DNA from: CAVZBT01 sp963773605
GTDB taxonomy: Bacteria; Acidobacteriota; UBA6911
Length of the DNA stretch: 64,000 bases
NCBI GenBank assembly: GCA_963773605.1
Contig: CAVZBT010000005.1
Location: 434,001-498,000 of the forward strand
Direction of reading: 5' to 3'
The notes beneath the pieces are model-generated. The model saw only the letters and a list, made by a program, of their open reading frames with translations. It made no database searches and was not told where the DNA came from. The translations under genes and the position numbers were made by a program. This document shows positions 29,426 to 39,996 of this stretch, piece after piece; the first letter of the stretch is position 1; each line of letters begins with the position of its first letter.

Positions 29426-30523
29426 TCACTTCAGCCGGAGCGTTTCCGCGTACTCCACCCGGTAGAAGTTCAGAAAAGACAGGAATAGGGCGACAACCAG
29501 CGGCCCGAGCAGGACGCCGAGGAAGCCGAACACGTTCATGCCGCCGAGTACGCTGAGAAAAACCAGCAGCGGGTGCATGTCCGTCCGGCCGCGGATGATC
29601 ATCGGCTTCAGGACGTTGTCGATCGAGCTGACGACGAGGCCGCCGACGGCCAGCAGGATGATCGCGCGGGCCGTGTCCCCCAGGAGCAGCAGATAGACAA
29701 ACATCGGGATCCACACCAGGAATGCCCCCCCAATCGGCACCAGCGACACGAACGCGACCACGGCACCCCAGAAGACCGGCGCGGACATCCCCAGCGCCAG
29801 GAACAGCACGGCAGCGGCCCCACCTTGCACCACGGCGGTGAGGAGTGTGCCGAAGAACGTCGCGTAGCTGACGGCCTCGAATTTTTGCAGGATCTCCGAC
29901 TCATACGCCGCAGGCAGGGGATTGGAGGCCTTGACCGCCTCGATCATCTTCGGCCCGTCGCGGAACAGGAAAAACATTGTGATGAAGATCATGAAGAAGC
30001 TGAAGAGCATCTCTCCCACGCCTGCAATGAACGAAGGGCTCCGGGCAACCAGCCAGCGGCTGACACCGCCGAGGACCCGCTGTACCGAATCCTCGATGTC
30101 CACGGGACCCGAGCCGAGAACGCGCTGCGTCTGCGCGATGGTCCAGCGAACCCAGGGCCGGCCCTCATACTGGTGGAGCTTGACGAGGTAGTCCCCGTTT
30201 GCGCTGCCCAGTTCGCTCTGCAGCGCGTGGTAGATCGAGACGGACTGCTGCGTGACCACCACGCCCAGGAGCGATATGGGGAGGACGATCAGCAGCAGGA
30301 TGAGCATGCAGGTGGCGAGTGAAGCCAGGGTTCTGCGGCCGCGGCAGTACCGCAGCAGCTGGCGGAACAGCGGCCAGAACACTACCGCAAGCACCGAAGC
30401 CCACACGAGTATCGAGAAGAAGGGGCGGAAGACAAGGAAGAGGAAATACCCGATAAGCAGAAAACAGACAATGAAGAAGATCAGGGCGAGACGGGACAAA
30501 CCCTGCGGTTCTGTACTGGTCAT
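29426..30523 (-). CDS. AI-2E family transporter (PerM/YdiK type)
   Basis: Integral-membrane protein of 365 residues. ATG 30523 overlaps the nth stop (ATGA). About seven or eight hydrophobic segments, beginning LALIFFIVCFLLIGYFLFLV and ending LLGPLVVALFLSFLNFY, with GRTDMHPLLVFLSVLGGMNV matching the conserved family C-terminal block (R/K-hPllvlls-lGG-xxfG). The family covers varied small-molecule and sodium/proton transporters; the AI-2 name is historical. Substrate unknown. Confidence 0.9.
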   Translation of the reverse strand: MTSTEPQGLSRLALIFFIVCFLLIGYFLFLVFRPFFSILVWASVLAVVFWPLFRQLLRYCRGRRTLASLATCMLILLLIVLPISLLGVVVTQQSVSIYHALQSELGSANGDYLVKLHQYEGRPWVRWTIAQTQRVLGSGPVDIEDSVQRVLGGVSRWLVARSPSFIAGVGEMLFSFFMIFITMFFLFRDGPKMIEAVKASNPLPAAYESEILQKFEAVSYATFFGTLLTAVVQGGAAAVLFLALGMSAPVFWGAVVAFVSLVPIGGAFLVWIPMFVYLLLLGDTARAIILLAVGGLVVSSIDNVLKPMIIRGRTDMHPLLVFLSVLGGMNVFGFLGVLLGPLVVALFLSFLNFYRVEYAETLRLK

Positions 30524-31227
30524 CTGGTTCGTACCCCTGTTCCGCGGTTGGCCGGCTGCGAGGCGAACGTCTTGTCGGGCGAGCGGCAATCCTTTTCCAC
30601 CGGGCACAACGGGCACAGGGGCTTCCTGGCCTTGCACGTCCTCCGCCCGTGGTAGATCGCCTGGTGCGAGAACGAGATCCAGCGCTCCCGCGGAATCAGC
30701 GCCATCAGGTCCTGTTCGACTCTTTCCGGAGTGTCGGCAGCCGTAAGCTCGAGCCTGCGGCTCACGCGGTACACGTGGGTGTCGACGACCACCCCCTCGG
30801 CTTTGCCGAACGCGACGCCCAGCACGACGTTGGCCGTTTTCCGGGCGACACCGGGGAGTTGCAGCAGCTCGTCCATCGTCTGGGGCACCCTGCCGCCAAA
30901 CCGCTCCAGCATCATTCGGCACGCGCCTTGAACGCTCTTGGCCTTGTTGCGGAAGAACCCTGTCGGCCGGATGTCCGCTTGGAGCTCCTCCGGGGAAACG
31001 GCTCCGTAATCCTCCGGGGAGCGGTATTTCCCAAAGAGCTCGCGTGTGACCTGGTTGACCCGTTCGTCGGTGCATTGCGCCGACAGAATCGTGGCGACGA
31101 GCAACTCGAGCGCATTGCGGTGGTCAAGGGCGCAGCGGGCGTCGGGGTAGGATTGATCGAAAGCGCGGAGTATGCGCGACAGCCTCCTGCTCTGCTCCTG
31201 TGCGGTGAAGCGGCTTCGCTGGGGCAT
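30520..31227 (-). CDS. nth: Endonuclease III
   Basis: Base-excision repair DNA glycosylase/AP lyase for oxidised pyrimidines. 235 residues, intact. Helix-hairpin-helix LPGVARKTANVVLG with catalytic Lys130, catalytic Asp149 in GVVVDTHVYRVS, and a complete 4Fe-4S cluster motif C198-x6-C205-x2-C208-x5-C214. The start at 31227 (MPQRSRFTAQ) fits the family length. Overlaps the downstream transporter by four bases. Confidence 0.95.
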   Translation of the reverse strand: MPQRSRFTAQEQSRRLSRILRAFDQSYPDARCALDHRNALELLVATILSAQCTDERVNQVTRELFGKYRSPEDYGAVSPEELQADIRPTGFFRNKAKSVQGACRMMLERFGGRVPQTMDELLQLPGVARKTANVVLGVAFGKAEGVVVDTHVYRVSRRLELTAADTPERVEQDLMALIPRERWISFSHQAIYHGRRTCKARKPLCPLCPVEKDCRSPDKTFASQPANRGTGVRTR

Positions 31228-31339
31228 AGTGGTGAGGCATTATAACACCCTCCCCCCGAACGGCAGAACCCGTCGTCCCGCTTCAGGTCCGTGTCCGTCA
31301 CCACCCGCCTGTGCCGCGGGCCGAGGGGTTCTTTGGGAT

Positions 31340-31367
31340 TTGACATTTGCATCCTGAAGTGTTAAAT
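31340..31367 (+). promoter_or_regulatory. Promoter of the YtxH / DUF948-like pair
   Basis: Exact -35 TTGACA (31340-31345), 16-base spacer, -10 TTAAAT (31362-31367). ATG 31407 lies about 33 bases after the expected start, with GGGGGAG before it. Confidence 0.7.
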
Positions 31368-31406
31368 AACGTATTCACAAAGGTTTACTGAATACAGGGG
31401 GAGCGT

Positions 31407-31709
31407 ATGGGCGAAGAGACAGCTACTGGCGAAAAAGCGTTGTACTTCGTGCTCGGCGCATTCGTGGGCGCGGCGACCGCGCTTCTGCTGGCCCCGCGAT
31501 CGGGCGAAGAGACTCGGCGTATGATCGTTTCGAAGGCACGTGAAGGGGCGGACATTGTGACGACCCGGGGCCGGGACGTGGCCGACAAGACGTCCGGCTA
31601 CATCGATCGCGGCAAGGAACTGCTGCAGCAACAGCGTGACCAGCTGTCCGCGGCGCTCGATGCGGGCAAGCAGGCCTACCGGGAAGAAAAGGACAAGGGC
31701 AAGGTCTAA
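31407..31709 (+). CDS. YtxH domain-containing protein
   Basis: 100 residues. One N-terminal hydrophobic segment (LYFVLGAFVGAATALLLAP) followed at once by the family motif APRSGEETR and a long amphipathic charged helix. YtxH proteins are small membrane-anchored proteins, often linked to envelope or general stress; molecular role unknown. Six bases before the DUF948-like gene, with a strong own promoter. Confidence 0.85.
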   Translation: MGEETATGEKALYFVLGAFVGAATALLLAPRSGEETRRMIVSKAREGADIVTTRGRDVADKTSGYIDRGKELLQQQRDQLSAALDAGKQAYREEKDKGKV

Positions 31710-31715
31710 CTCTAA

Positions 31716-32228
31716 ATGGAGACCCTAGTCGCGGTTTTCATCGGGGTCGCGGCGTTCGCGTTTTTGCTGCAGGGCATAGCCCTCTGGGGTTTGACGCGTT
31801 CGACGAAAACCCTTGCCGCGCGGCTGGAAGGAATCAGCCGCGACTTGGCGCGCAACGTCGACGCCCTGTCCGGCAAAGCGGACCATTTGCTGACGACGGT
31901 CACCGGGGTGGCCGAAAAAATCGGCATGTTGCAGGAGAGCTTTTCCGCTACGACGGCGATCATACACAAGCGGGTCGTCAGCGTAGATGCGTTCCTGAAC
32001 GAGACCACCAACGCCGCCCGTCTTCAGATGATCCGCATCCAGGACATGGTGGACACGACCGCCCGGAGAGTCGAGGAGACGGTCGACACAATTCACCACG
32101 GAGTTGTGGCGCCCGTCACGGAAGCGCACGCCGTCATGGCGGGCGTCAGGGTCGCTCTGAGCCATCTGTTCCGCCGGCGCAAGAGTCCCTCCAGCCGATC
32201 CCACCAGGACGAAGAGATGTTCATCTGA
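31716..32228 (+). CDS. DUF948-like membrane-anchored coiled-coil protein
   Basis: 170 residues. N-terminal membrane segment (VAVFIGVAAFAFLLQGIAL) then a long predicted coiled coil with the DUF948-type pattern of hydroxyl and charged residues, ending in a basic tail (LFRRRKSPSSRS). Such proteins are regularly found next to YtxH-domain genes, as here. Likely faces the cytoplasm or periplasm as a filamentous membrane protein; function unknown. Confidence 0.7.
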   Translation: METLVAVFIGVAAFAFLLQGIALWGLTRSTKTLAARLEGISRDLARNVDALSGKADHLLTTVTGVAEKIGMLQESFSATTAIIHKRVVSVDAFLNETTNAARLQMIRIQDMVDTTARRVEETVDTIHHGVVAPVTEAHAVMAGVRVALSHLFRRRKSPSSRSHQDEEMFI

Positions 32229-32343
32229 CGCGAACGACCGGGGCTCATTCGCCCCCGGCCGTTCCGCCAGGCGGGCGGTCCCTGCCCTCACGCCTGTTCC
32301 GCGTGGGCGCGCGGTGGTGCTTGATTCTTCGGGGAAGCCGCCG

Positions 32344-33381
32344 ATGTTCTTGCTCGCAGTCCTGGCATCGCTCCTGATCCCGGTCCTGCTCGTCTGCGGC
32401 ATGCTCGCCCTCTTCTGGAAGGCGAGGCGCCGCTCCATTGCGCGCTGGGGAGCGGTCAGCTATCTCGCGCTCGTGGCGGTCGTGTTGATCGGCGTGGGTC
32501 CTTACCTGATGGCGTGGGCCATCGTTCACGCGGGCACGCGGCCGCTCGATCGGGCCCTTAAAGAGACGCCAGGCACGCACGGGGTGATCTTCGAAGACGT
32601 GGTTTTCGAAGCGCGCGATTCCGTGCGGCTGAGCGGCTGGTTTATACCCCCTTTTGGCAGAAACGCGATCATCGTCTGTACCCACGGACTCTTCCGGAAC
32701 CGGGTCGAAACCCTGTCCAGGGTCGTGCCGCTCGCGCATGCCGGTTATGGAGCGCTGCTTTACGATTCCCGGTCCCACGGCACCAGCGACAAGGCACCGG
32801 TATCGCTCGGGTACGGCGAAAAGAGCGACGTGCTCGGCGCCGTGGACTACGTGCGGCGCCGCTACCAGGACGCGCCGAACCGCCCCGCCATCGTGCTGCT
32901 GGGCGTGTCGATGGGGGCGGTGGCCACCCTGGAGGCGGCAGCCGATACGAAAGGCTATGCCGCCATTGTGCTGGACAGCCCTTTCCTGAGCCTGAGGGAC
33001 ACGGTGGTGCGCCACGCCTGGCTGTTCCTGAGAATGCCGCGTTATCCATTCCCGTCTTTGTTCCTGTTCTGGTTCCACCGCCTGACTGGGGTCGATCCGG
33101 ATCGCATCGACTCCCGGGATGCCCTCAGGAAGGCGGAACCGGTGCCCCTGCTGATCATCGCCAGCGAGGGGGACGAGAGGATGGGGACGGAACCGGCGCG
33201 GGCGCTTTACGCCGATGCGCAGGCGCGCCTTAAGAAGCTGGAGTTGTTCGGAAAGGAAGTGCCGCACGGCGCCGCCGCGCGGGTTCACCCCGACGAGTAT
33301 GCGGCCCGGCTGGCCGGATTCCTCAACCGGGCGCTGCTCAATGCCGAGGCAACGAGTCCCGCACCCGTCCCGTCAAAGTGA
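32344..33381 (+). CDS. Membrane-anchored alpha/beta hydrolase
   Basis: 345 residues from ATG 32344, which has GGGGAAG at a good distance (a GTG at 32314 is in frame but weaker). Two N-terminal hydrophobic segments (FLLAVLASLLIPVLLVCGML and AVSYLALVAVVLIGVGPYLM) anchor an alpha/beta-hydrolase domain: oxyanion region IIVCTHGLFRN, nucleophile elbow LLGVSMGAVATLEAA with Ser, acid region IASEGDERMG, and a late His near VHPDEYAARL. Substrate unknown; related proteins are lipases, esterases or peptidases. Its last nine bases overlap the end of convergent fabH. Confidence 0.82.
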   Translation: MFLLAVLASLLIPVLLVCGMLALFWKARRRSIARWGAVSYLALVAVVLIGVGPYLMAWAIVHAGTRPLDRALKETPGTHGVIFEDVVFEARDSVRLSGWFIPPFGRNAIIVCTHGLFRNRVETLSRVVPLAHAGYGALLYDSRSHGTSDKAPVSLGYGEKSDVLGAVDYVRRRYQDAPNRPAIVLLGVSMGAVATLEAAADTKGYAAIVLDSPFLSLRDTVVRHAWLFLRMPRYPFPSLFLFWFHRLTGVDPDRIDSRDALRKAEPVPLLIIASEGDERMGTEPARALYADAQARLKKLELFGKEVPHGAAARVHPDEYAARLAGFLNRALLNAEATSPAPVPSK

Positions 33382-34362
33382 CCAGCGCAGGAGCAGGCTG
33401 CCGGAGGTGAATCCCGCCCCGAAAGTGGCCATCAGGACCAGGTCGCCGCGACGCAGCGCACCGTTGTCCCAGGCTTCGGCGAGCCCGATCGGGATGGTCG
33501 CGGCGGTAGTGTTGGCGAACCGTTCGATGTTGCGCGCGACGCGTCCGGGATCGAGCCCCAGCTTTTCAACCGCCGCATCGATGATGCGCATGTTCGCCTG
33601 GTGGGGGGCATAGAGGGCGACGTCGGAGACGTCGACGCCGTTGCGGGCGAGAATCTCCGCCGAGATCGCGGTCATCCCCTGGATCGCGTACTTGAACACC
33701 GCGCGTCCGTCCTGGTGGACGACGTGCAGCTTCCTGCGCACCGTCTCCTCCGTCGCGGGGTGCCGGCTTCCGCCGCCGGGCATGCACAGGTACTTTCCTC
33801 CCGAGCCATCACAGCGCAGAATGAAGTCGAGCACACCCTCTTCGCCCGGGCCGGTCGGTTCGAGCAATACGGCTCCCGCGGCGTCGCCAAACAGGATGAA
33901 GGTGTTCCGATCGGTCGGGTCAAGGATCGCGCTCATCACGTCGGCGCCCACCACCAGGACTTTCCGATACGCGCCCGAGTGGACGAACTGCGTCGCCGTG
34001 CTCAACGCGAAGACAAACCCGGCGCAGGCCCCCGAGAGGTCGAAACCCCATGCGTTGCGCGCGCCGATCTTGTCTTGCAGGATACACGCGGTAGACGGGA
34101 AAAACATGTCGGGCGTCACCGTGGCGACGATGAGGCATTCGATTTCGAGCGGGTCGATGCCGCGCCGTTTCAGGAGTTTGAGCGTCGCCTCAGCCGCGAG
34201 GTCCGACGTGGCCTCCCCGTCCGAAACGAAGCGCCGCTCCCGGATGCCCGTGCGCGTGCGTATCCACTCGTCCGACGTATCCAGGGTGCGTTCGAGATCC
34301 CGGTTGGTGACGACACGGTCGGGGACATGGAAGGCAGCGGCGGTAATCTTCGCGTTGTACAA
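33373..34362 (-). CDS. fabH: 3-oxoacyl-ACP synthase III (FabH)
   Basis: Condenses a starter acyl-CoA with malonyl-ACP to begin fatty acid synthesis. 329 residues, intact. Catalytic triad Cys113 (FDLSGACAGF), His254 (YAPHQANMRI), Asn284 (RFANTTAATI); TSDEWIRTRTGIRERRF near the start is typical. The start is TTG 34362 with GGAG eight bases upstream. Stands alone, not in a fab operon, so it may be one of several FabH-type enzymes in the genome. Confidence 0.94.
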   Translation of the reverse strand: MYNAKITAAAFHVPDRVVTNRDLERTLDTSDEWIRTRTGIRERRFVSDGEATSDLAAEATLKLLKRRGIDPLEIECLIVATVTPDMFFPSTACILQDKIGARNAWGFDLSGACAGFVFALSTATQFVHSGAYRKVLVVGADVMSAILDPTDRNTFILFGDAAGAVLLEPTGPGEEGVLDFILRCDGSGGKYLCMPGGGSRHPATEETVRRKLHVVHQDGRAVFKYAIQGMTAISAEILARNGVDVSDVALYAPHQANMRIIDAAVEKLGLDPGRVARNIERFANTTAATIPIGLAEAWDNGALRRGDLVLMATFGAGFTSGSLLLRWSL

Positions 34363-34479
34363 AAAAGGTCTCCGGTCGGTTAGAAAGCGGACTTAAGTAC
34401 CATCTGGCCCGCATGAAGTCAACGGCGAGTGCGCGGCAGGAGCGGGTCGCGGCCCTCCAGGCCCGTGTTGCGGGTTCCG

Positions 34480-36003
34480 TTACGAGGGGTTCATGACGGC
34501 GTCAACCCGGGCCAGCACGGCTTGCGCCTCGAGGGCCAGCCGCCGGGCCTCGGTGCGGCTGCCTTCTGCAAATGCGGCATCTTTGAGGCCGTCGAGGTTG
34601 ATCAGCACGTTGTACTGCCCTGCTTTCAAAGCCGCGAAGGCGAGCTGCGCGCCTGCGGCCGCGTCGCTGCGGGCGTTTGGGTTCCCGATCCGCACCAGGA
34701 GTTCGAGGCGCTCGAGCACGGCCGCGGCCAGCCTGACGGTGCGCAGCGGGGTCTCGGTCGCCAGCCGGGTCGCGGCCTCGAGCGCGTCGGCGCGGGCCCT
34801 CTTCTGCTGATCGGAGTCCTTGGGCAGCCTGAGCGCGGCGACCACGGCGCGGTAGGCGTCCGCGTCGTCCTGCACGAGCCGCTCGAGCTCCTGCCTCGCC
34901 TGGGACAGGGCAGTCCGGGCAGCGCGGACGCTCTCCTGCACGGCTTCGTACTTCTTCCGCCCTTCCGTCAGCCCGGACACCATCTCACCGAGCGCAGCCG
35001 CGAGCGACCCGGCCAGGGCGGCGACGCTGCCGCCACCGGGCGCCGGGTCCGGGGCGGCCACGCGTGCGACAAACTCGCCGATCCCGGCGTCGCCCGGTGC
35101 CAGGGCATCCCCGAGGCGGTTCTCCAGTATCTGGCCGGCGCTGAAATTCTCGAGCCGAAGGTAAAACTCGGCGCAGGCGTCCAGAGCCTTGCGTGGCACA
35201 AGTCCGACGATCTCGCTCGAGACCACCGCGACGCCGTAACGGCGCGCTTCGCTGGCCACCATCTCGAAGGCGCGGAACAGGGGCGTGGCCTCATAGTTGG
35301 TGAGATTCATCGAGACCTGCACCTGGTGGCGCTCTTTGATCTCGAAGCCGAGCGCTTTGATGAAGCGCAACCCTCCCGTCGAGAAGCGGACCGCCCGGGC
35401 GACGGCCTGTGCCACCTTCACGTCCGCAGTGCCGAGGTAGACGTTGTAGGCGATCAGCGGGAAACGGGCACCGACGGCTGTCGCGCCCCCCGAGGGGTGA
35501 ACCTCCGCCGGTCCGAAATCGGGCTTGCGCGCGGGATTGCGGCCGATCTCGTCCCGTATCGTTTCGAACTCCCCCTTGCGGATGTAGGCAAGGTCCTGCC
35601 GTTCCGGGATCCGGGCGGACTGTTCGTACAGGTAGACCGGCAATCCATAACGCGACGCCAGCCGCTCGGCGACCCGCATCGAGAGCGCGACACACTCCTC
35701 CATCCCGATGCCCGAAATGGGAATGAACGGGATGACGTCGGCGGCGCCCATCCGCGGGTGCGCGCCCTGGTGCTCGCGCAGGTCGATCAGCTCGAGGGCT
35801 TTTCCCACCGCCGCCTCGACCCCGGCGGCGACCGCCTCAGGATCGCCCGCAACCGTAATGACGCATCGGTTGTGCGCAGCGTCCATTTCGGAGTCGAGCA
35901 GCGCCACGCCTGCGGGGCTTTTCAGAGCGGCCGCCAGCGCATCCACGACCTCCTGTCGTCTTCCCTCGCTGAAATTGGGTACGCACTCGACGATTTTCCT
36001 CAC
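34480..36003 (-). CDS. ftcD: Bifunctional formiminotransferase-cyclodeaminase
   Basis: Transfers the formimino group of N-formimino-glutamate to tetrahydrofolate and deaminates it to methenyl-THF, the last step of histidine breakdown. 507 residues, intact. The transferase half starts RKIVECVPNFSEGRRQEVVD and contains EHQGAHPRMGAADVIPF; the cyclodeaminase half starts near residue 315 with APDPAPGGGSVAALAGSLAA. GTG 36003 overlaps the hutI stop by four bases, so the two are co-translated. Confidence 0.94.
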   Translation of the reverse strand: MRKIVECVPNFSEGRRQEVVDALAAALKSPAGVALLDSEMDAAHNRCVITVAGDPEAVAAGVEAAVGKALELIDLREHQGAHPRMGAADVIPFIPISGIGMEECVALSMRVAERLASRYGLPVYLYEQSARIPERQDLAYIRKGEFETIRDEIGRNPARKPDFGPAEVHPSGGATAVGARFPLIAYNVYLGTADVKVAQAVARAVRFSTGGLRFIKALGFEIKERHQVQVSMNLTNYEATPLFRAFEMVASEARRYGVAVVSSEIVGLVPRKALDACAEFYLRLENFSAGQILENRLGDALAPGDAGIGEFVARVAAPDPAPGGGSVAALAGSLAAALGEMVSGLTEGRKKYEAVQESVRAARTALSQARQELERLVQDDADAYRAVVAALRLPKDSDQQKRARADALEAATRLATETPLRTVRLAAAVLERLELLVRIGNPNARSDAAAGAQLAFAALKAGQYNVLINLDGLKDAAFAEGSRTEARRLALEAQAVLARVDAVMNPS

Positions 36004-37265
36004 GCCTTCTCCAGTCGGTCGATCACGATGTTCCCCTTCTTGATCGTGACGACGCAGTGGTTGATCCCCATGAAGTACGGCAGTTCGCGATAATCTGAGA
36101 CGTCCATGAGCACAATGTCCGCCTGCTTCCCGTCCTCGATGCTCCCGAGGAGCCCCGAGACGCCGGCGGCGTAAGCGCCGTTGAGCGTCGCCGCCGTGAT
36201 CGCCTCGGCCGGGGTCATTTTCATCTGACTGCAGGCCATCGACAGGACGAGCTGCATGTTCATGGTGAAACACGAGCCGGGGTTGAAATCGGTCGCCAGC
36301 GCCACGGGGACACCGGCGGCAATCAGCTTGCGCGCGGGCGGGTAACGCGACAGCCCCAGGTTGAAGGTCGTCCCGGGAAGAAGCGTGGCGACGGTACCGG
36401 CATCCCTCAAGGCCTCGATGTCGGAATCGTCGACCCACTCGAGGTGGTCCGCGCTGACCGCACCGAGCTCGGCGGCGAGCTTTGCCCCTCCGGTGTGGCC
36501 CAGTTCCTCCGCATGCACGCGCAGCCCGAGGCCCGCGTCGCGTGCCGCCACCAGCACCTGCCGTGCCTCGTCCACCGCGAAGTACCCGGCATCGCAGAAC
36601 ACGTCGCAAAACTGGGCCAGTTTGCGCTGCGCTACCGTCGGGATCATCTCGTCGACCAGGAGCCGGATGTATTGCGCGCGCGCGTCGCGATACTCCTCCG
36701 GGAAGGCATGGGCGCCGAGAAAGGTCGGGATGATCTCCAGACGGCTGCGTCCCTGGAGCGTCGCGAGTGCTTCCAGGCTCTTGATCTCGTCCTCGAGGCT
36801 GAGGCCGTAGCCGCTCTTCGCCTCGATCGTCGTGGTGCCGTGCGAGAGGAATTGCCAGAAATACCGTTCCGCCCGCTCGACCAGCTGATTGTGCGAGGCC
36901 CCCCGCAGCTGGCGCACGCTCTTCTGGATGCCGCCCCCCGACGCCGCAATCTCCTGGTACGTTTTCCCGCGGGAGCGCAGTTCGTACTCGTCGGCGCGCG
37001 TTCCCGCGAAAATGGGGTGGGTGTGAGCATCTACAAACCCCGGGAGGGCGACCAGACCGAGCCCGACGCCGTCGACGGTCTGGTAGCGCACTCCGGGCTC
37101 GCGCACCGGGATGTCGCGGGTCGTCCCGACCCACACGATACGCTGGGCGCGGATCAGGATGGCCCCGTTCTCGATGATGCCGAGGCGGGCCATCTCGTCA
37201 CCCCGGCGGGGTGCCGGCCCTCCCCGCAGCGTGACGACTTGAGCGATGTTCTTCAACAGAAGCAT
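36000..37265 (-). CDS. hutI: Imidazolonepropionase
   Basis: Opens the imidazolone ring in histidine degradation to give N-formimino-glutamate, the substrate of the next gene. 421 residues, intact. Amidohydrolase metal motif LPGFVDAHTHPIFAGTR; IEAKSGYGLSLEDEIKSL; metal His in LRVHAEELGHTGGA and DHLEWVDD; and LATDFNPGSCFTMNMQLVLS, a family block. hutH and hutU are not in the window. Starts five bases after the PP2C regulator gene, in the same transcript. Confidence 0.95.
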   Translation of the reverse strand: MLLLKNIAQVVTLRGGPAPRRGDEMARLGIIENGAILIRAQRIVWVGTTRDIPVREPGVRYQTVDGVGLGLVALPGFVDAHTHPIFAGTRADEYELRSRGKTYQEIAASGGGIQKSVRQLRGASHNQLVERAERYFWQFLSHGTTTIEAKSGYGLSLEDEIKSLEALATLQGRSRLEIIPTFLGAHAFPEEYRDARAQYIRLLVDEMIPTVAQRKLAQFCDVFCDAGYFAVDEARQVLVAARDAGLGLRVHAEELGHTGGAKLAAELGAVSADHLEWVDDSDIEALRDAGTVATLLPGTTFNLGLSRYPPARKLIAAGVPVALATDFNPGSCFTMNMQLVLSMACSQMKMTPAEAITAATLNGAYAAGVSGLLGSIEDGKQADIVLMDVSDYRELPYFMGINHCVVTIKKGNIVIDRLEKA

Positions 37266-37270
37266 GCAGA

Positions 37271-38419
37271 TTACCTGTCGTGCCGCCGCAGCGCCAGCAT
37301 CGTGACATCATCCGCCAACTCGGCGCCCACGGCAAAATCGAGAATGCTGCGGTACAGATCGTTCAACAGGCCGGCAAGATCCGCCGAGGCACTCCGGCGC
37401 ACCGACTCGAGGAAACGCCTGGTGTCGTAGATCTCGCCCTCGCCGTCGACGGCGTCGGTGGTGCCGTCGGTGGTGAGCAGAAGCGTCTCGCCGGCTTCGA
37501 CTCGGAAGGGGACTTCGTCGTACGCCGCATCCTCCAGCAACCCGAGCGGTACGCCCGGGACACAGATCCTCGACACGTCCCCGGCGCGCACCACGTAAGG
37601 ATACGGCATCCCGGCGTTGGCCAGCAGGCCCGAACCGGTCGCGAGCTCGATCCGGAGGCACGCGACCGCGATGTAGTTCGACGCCGGGCGCGCCGTCAGG
37701 GCCCCGTTCAGAAAGGCCAGCATGCGCGCGGGCGACAGCGACTGCGTGAAGACCGTCCGAAGCTGGCCGCTGAAAACGGCGCCGTACAGCGCTGCGGGAA
37801 TCGATTTGCCCGAGACGTCCCCGACGACGGCCTGCAGGACGCCGGCATCCGGATCATAACTGAAATCGTAAAGATCGCCCCCGACTTCGCGCGCCGGGTG
37901 GTACTCGACGGCCATGTCCCAGCCGTTCAGCGGCGGGCACTCCGCCGGGAGGATGTAGCGCTGGATTTCGCGCGCGATCTCCAGGTCGCGCGCCATACGT
38001 TCGCGCCGGATGAGCTCCTTGCGGATCCGCGCGTTTTCGGCCGCAAGCCGGTGCGCCTCGAGCCCCCGTTCGACGCTCATCAGCAGGTCCGGCGGGTCCC
38101 AGGGCTTGACCATGTACCGGAAAACCTTGCAGCTGTTGATCGCCTCCATAAGAACTTCGACGTCAGTGAACCCGGTCAGGATGATGCGCACCGCGTGCGG
38201 CAGCGGCTCGAGGGTCCGGCGCAGCAGCTCAATCCCCGTCATATCCGGCATTCTCTGGTCCGCAACGATGACGGCGATGTTGTTGTGCTTCCCGATCAGC
38301 TCGAGCGCTTCGCGGCCGCTGCCGGCCGTGAGAACGGGATAACGGTTGATGAATGTGCGCCGCAGCTTCTGCAGATTGGCCAGCTCGTCGTCGACAACCA
38401 GGATCGTTTCGTCGGACAT
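37271..38419 (-). CDS. Response regulator with PP2C-type (RsbU/SpoIIE) phosphatase output
   Basis: 382 residues, intact. Receiver domain at 1-125 with Asp54 (VADQRMPDMTG) and Lys in YMVKPW; a helical linker (LIRRERMARDLEIAREIQRY) of the kind that dimerises RsbU-like proteins; then a PPM phosphatase domain with metal motifs REVGGDLYDF and VVGDVSGKSIPAA and a final ELADDVTMLAL. Such proteins dephosphorylate anti-sigma-antagonist proteins and so control partner-switching; no STAS or RsbW-type gene is nearby. It heads the operon with hutI and ftcD. Confidence 0.9.
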   Translation of the reverse strand: MSDETILVVDDELANLQKLRRTFINRYPVLTAGSGREALELIGKHNNIAVIVADQRMPDMTGIELLRRTLEPLPHAVRIILTGFTDVEVLMEAINSCKVFRYMVKPWDPPDLLMSVERGLEAHRLAAENARIRKELIRRERMARDLEIAREIQRYILPAECPPLNGWDMAVEYHPAREVGGDLYDFSYDPDAGVLQAVVGDVSGKSIPAALYGAVFSGQLRTVFTQSLSPARMLAFLNGALTARPASNYIAVACLRIELATGSGLLANAGMPYPYVVRAGDVSRICVPGVPLGLLEDAAYDEVPFRVEAGETLLLTTDGTTDAVDGEGEIYDTRRFLESVRRSASADLAGLLNDLYRSILDFAVGAELADDVTMLALRRHDR

Positions 38420-38449
38420 CGCGGAATCAGGGGAACATGGCGCGTGTTC

Positions 38450-38479
38450 ACTCTACCGCAAAACAACCCGCCCATCCAA
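38450..38479 (-). promoter_or_regulatory. Candidate promoter of the PP2C-hutI-ftcD operon
   Basis: Minus strand: TTGGAT (38479-38474), 18-base spacer, TAGAGT (38455-38450), 30 bases before ATG 38419. Confidence 0.45.
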
Positions 38480-38551
38480 TCCCGTGTTTCGTTTTGCTCA
38501 GAGAGCTCGGGAGTGGGCACGGGGCTGCCGCTGTGGTCCGTTCGCGCAGGA

Positions 38552-39967
<1,416 letters not shown>

Positions 39968-39996
39968 CCCGCCACCTCCGCTTCGTAACGCGGCAC

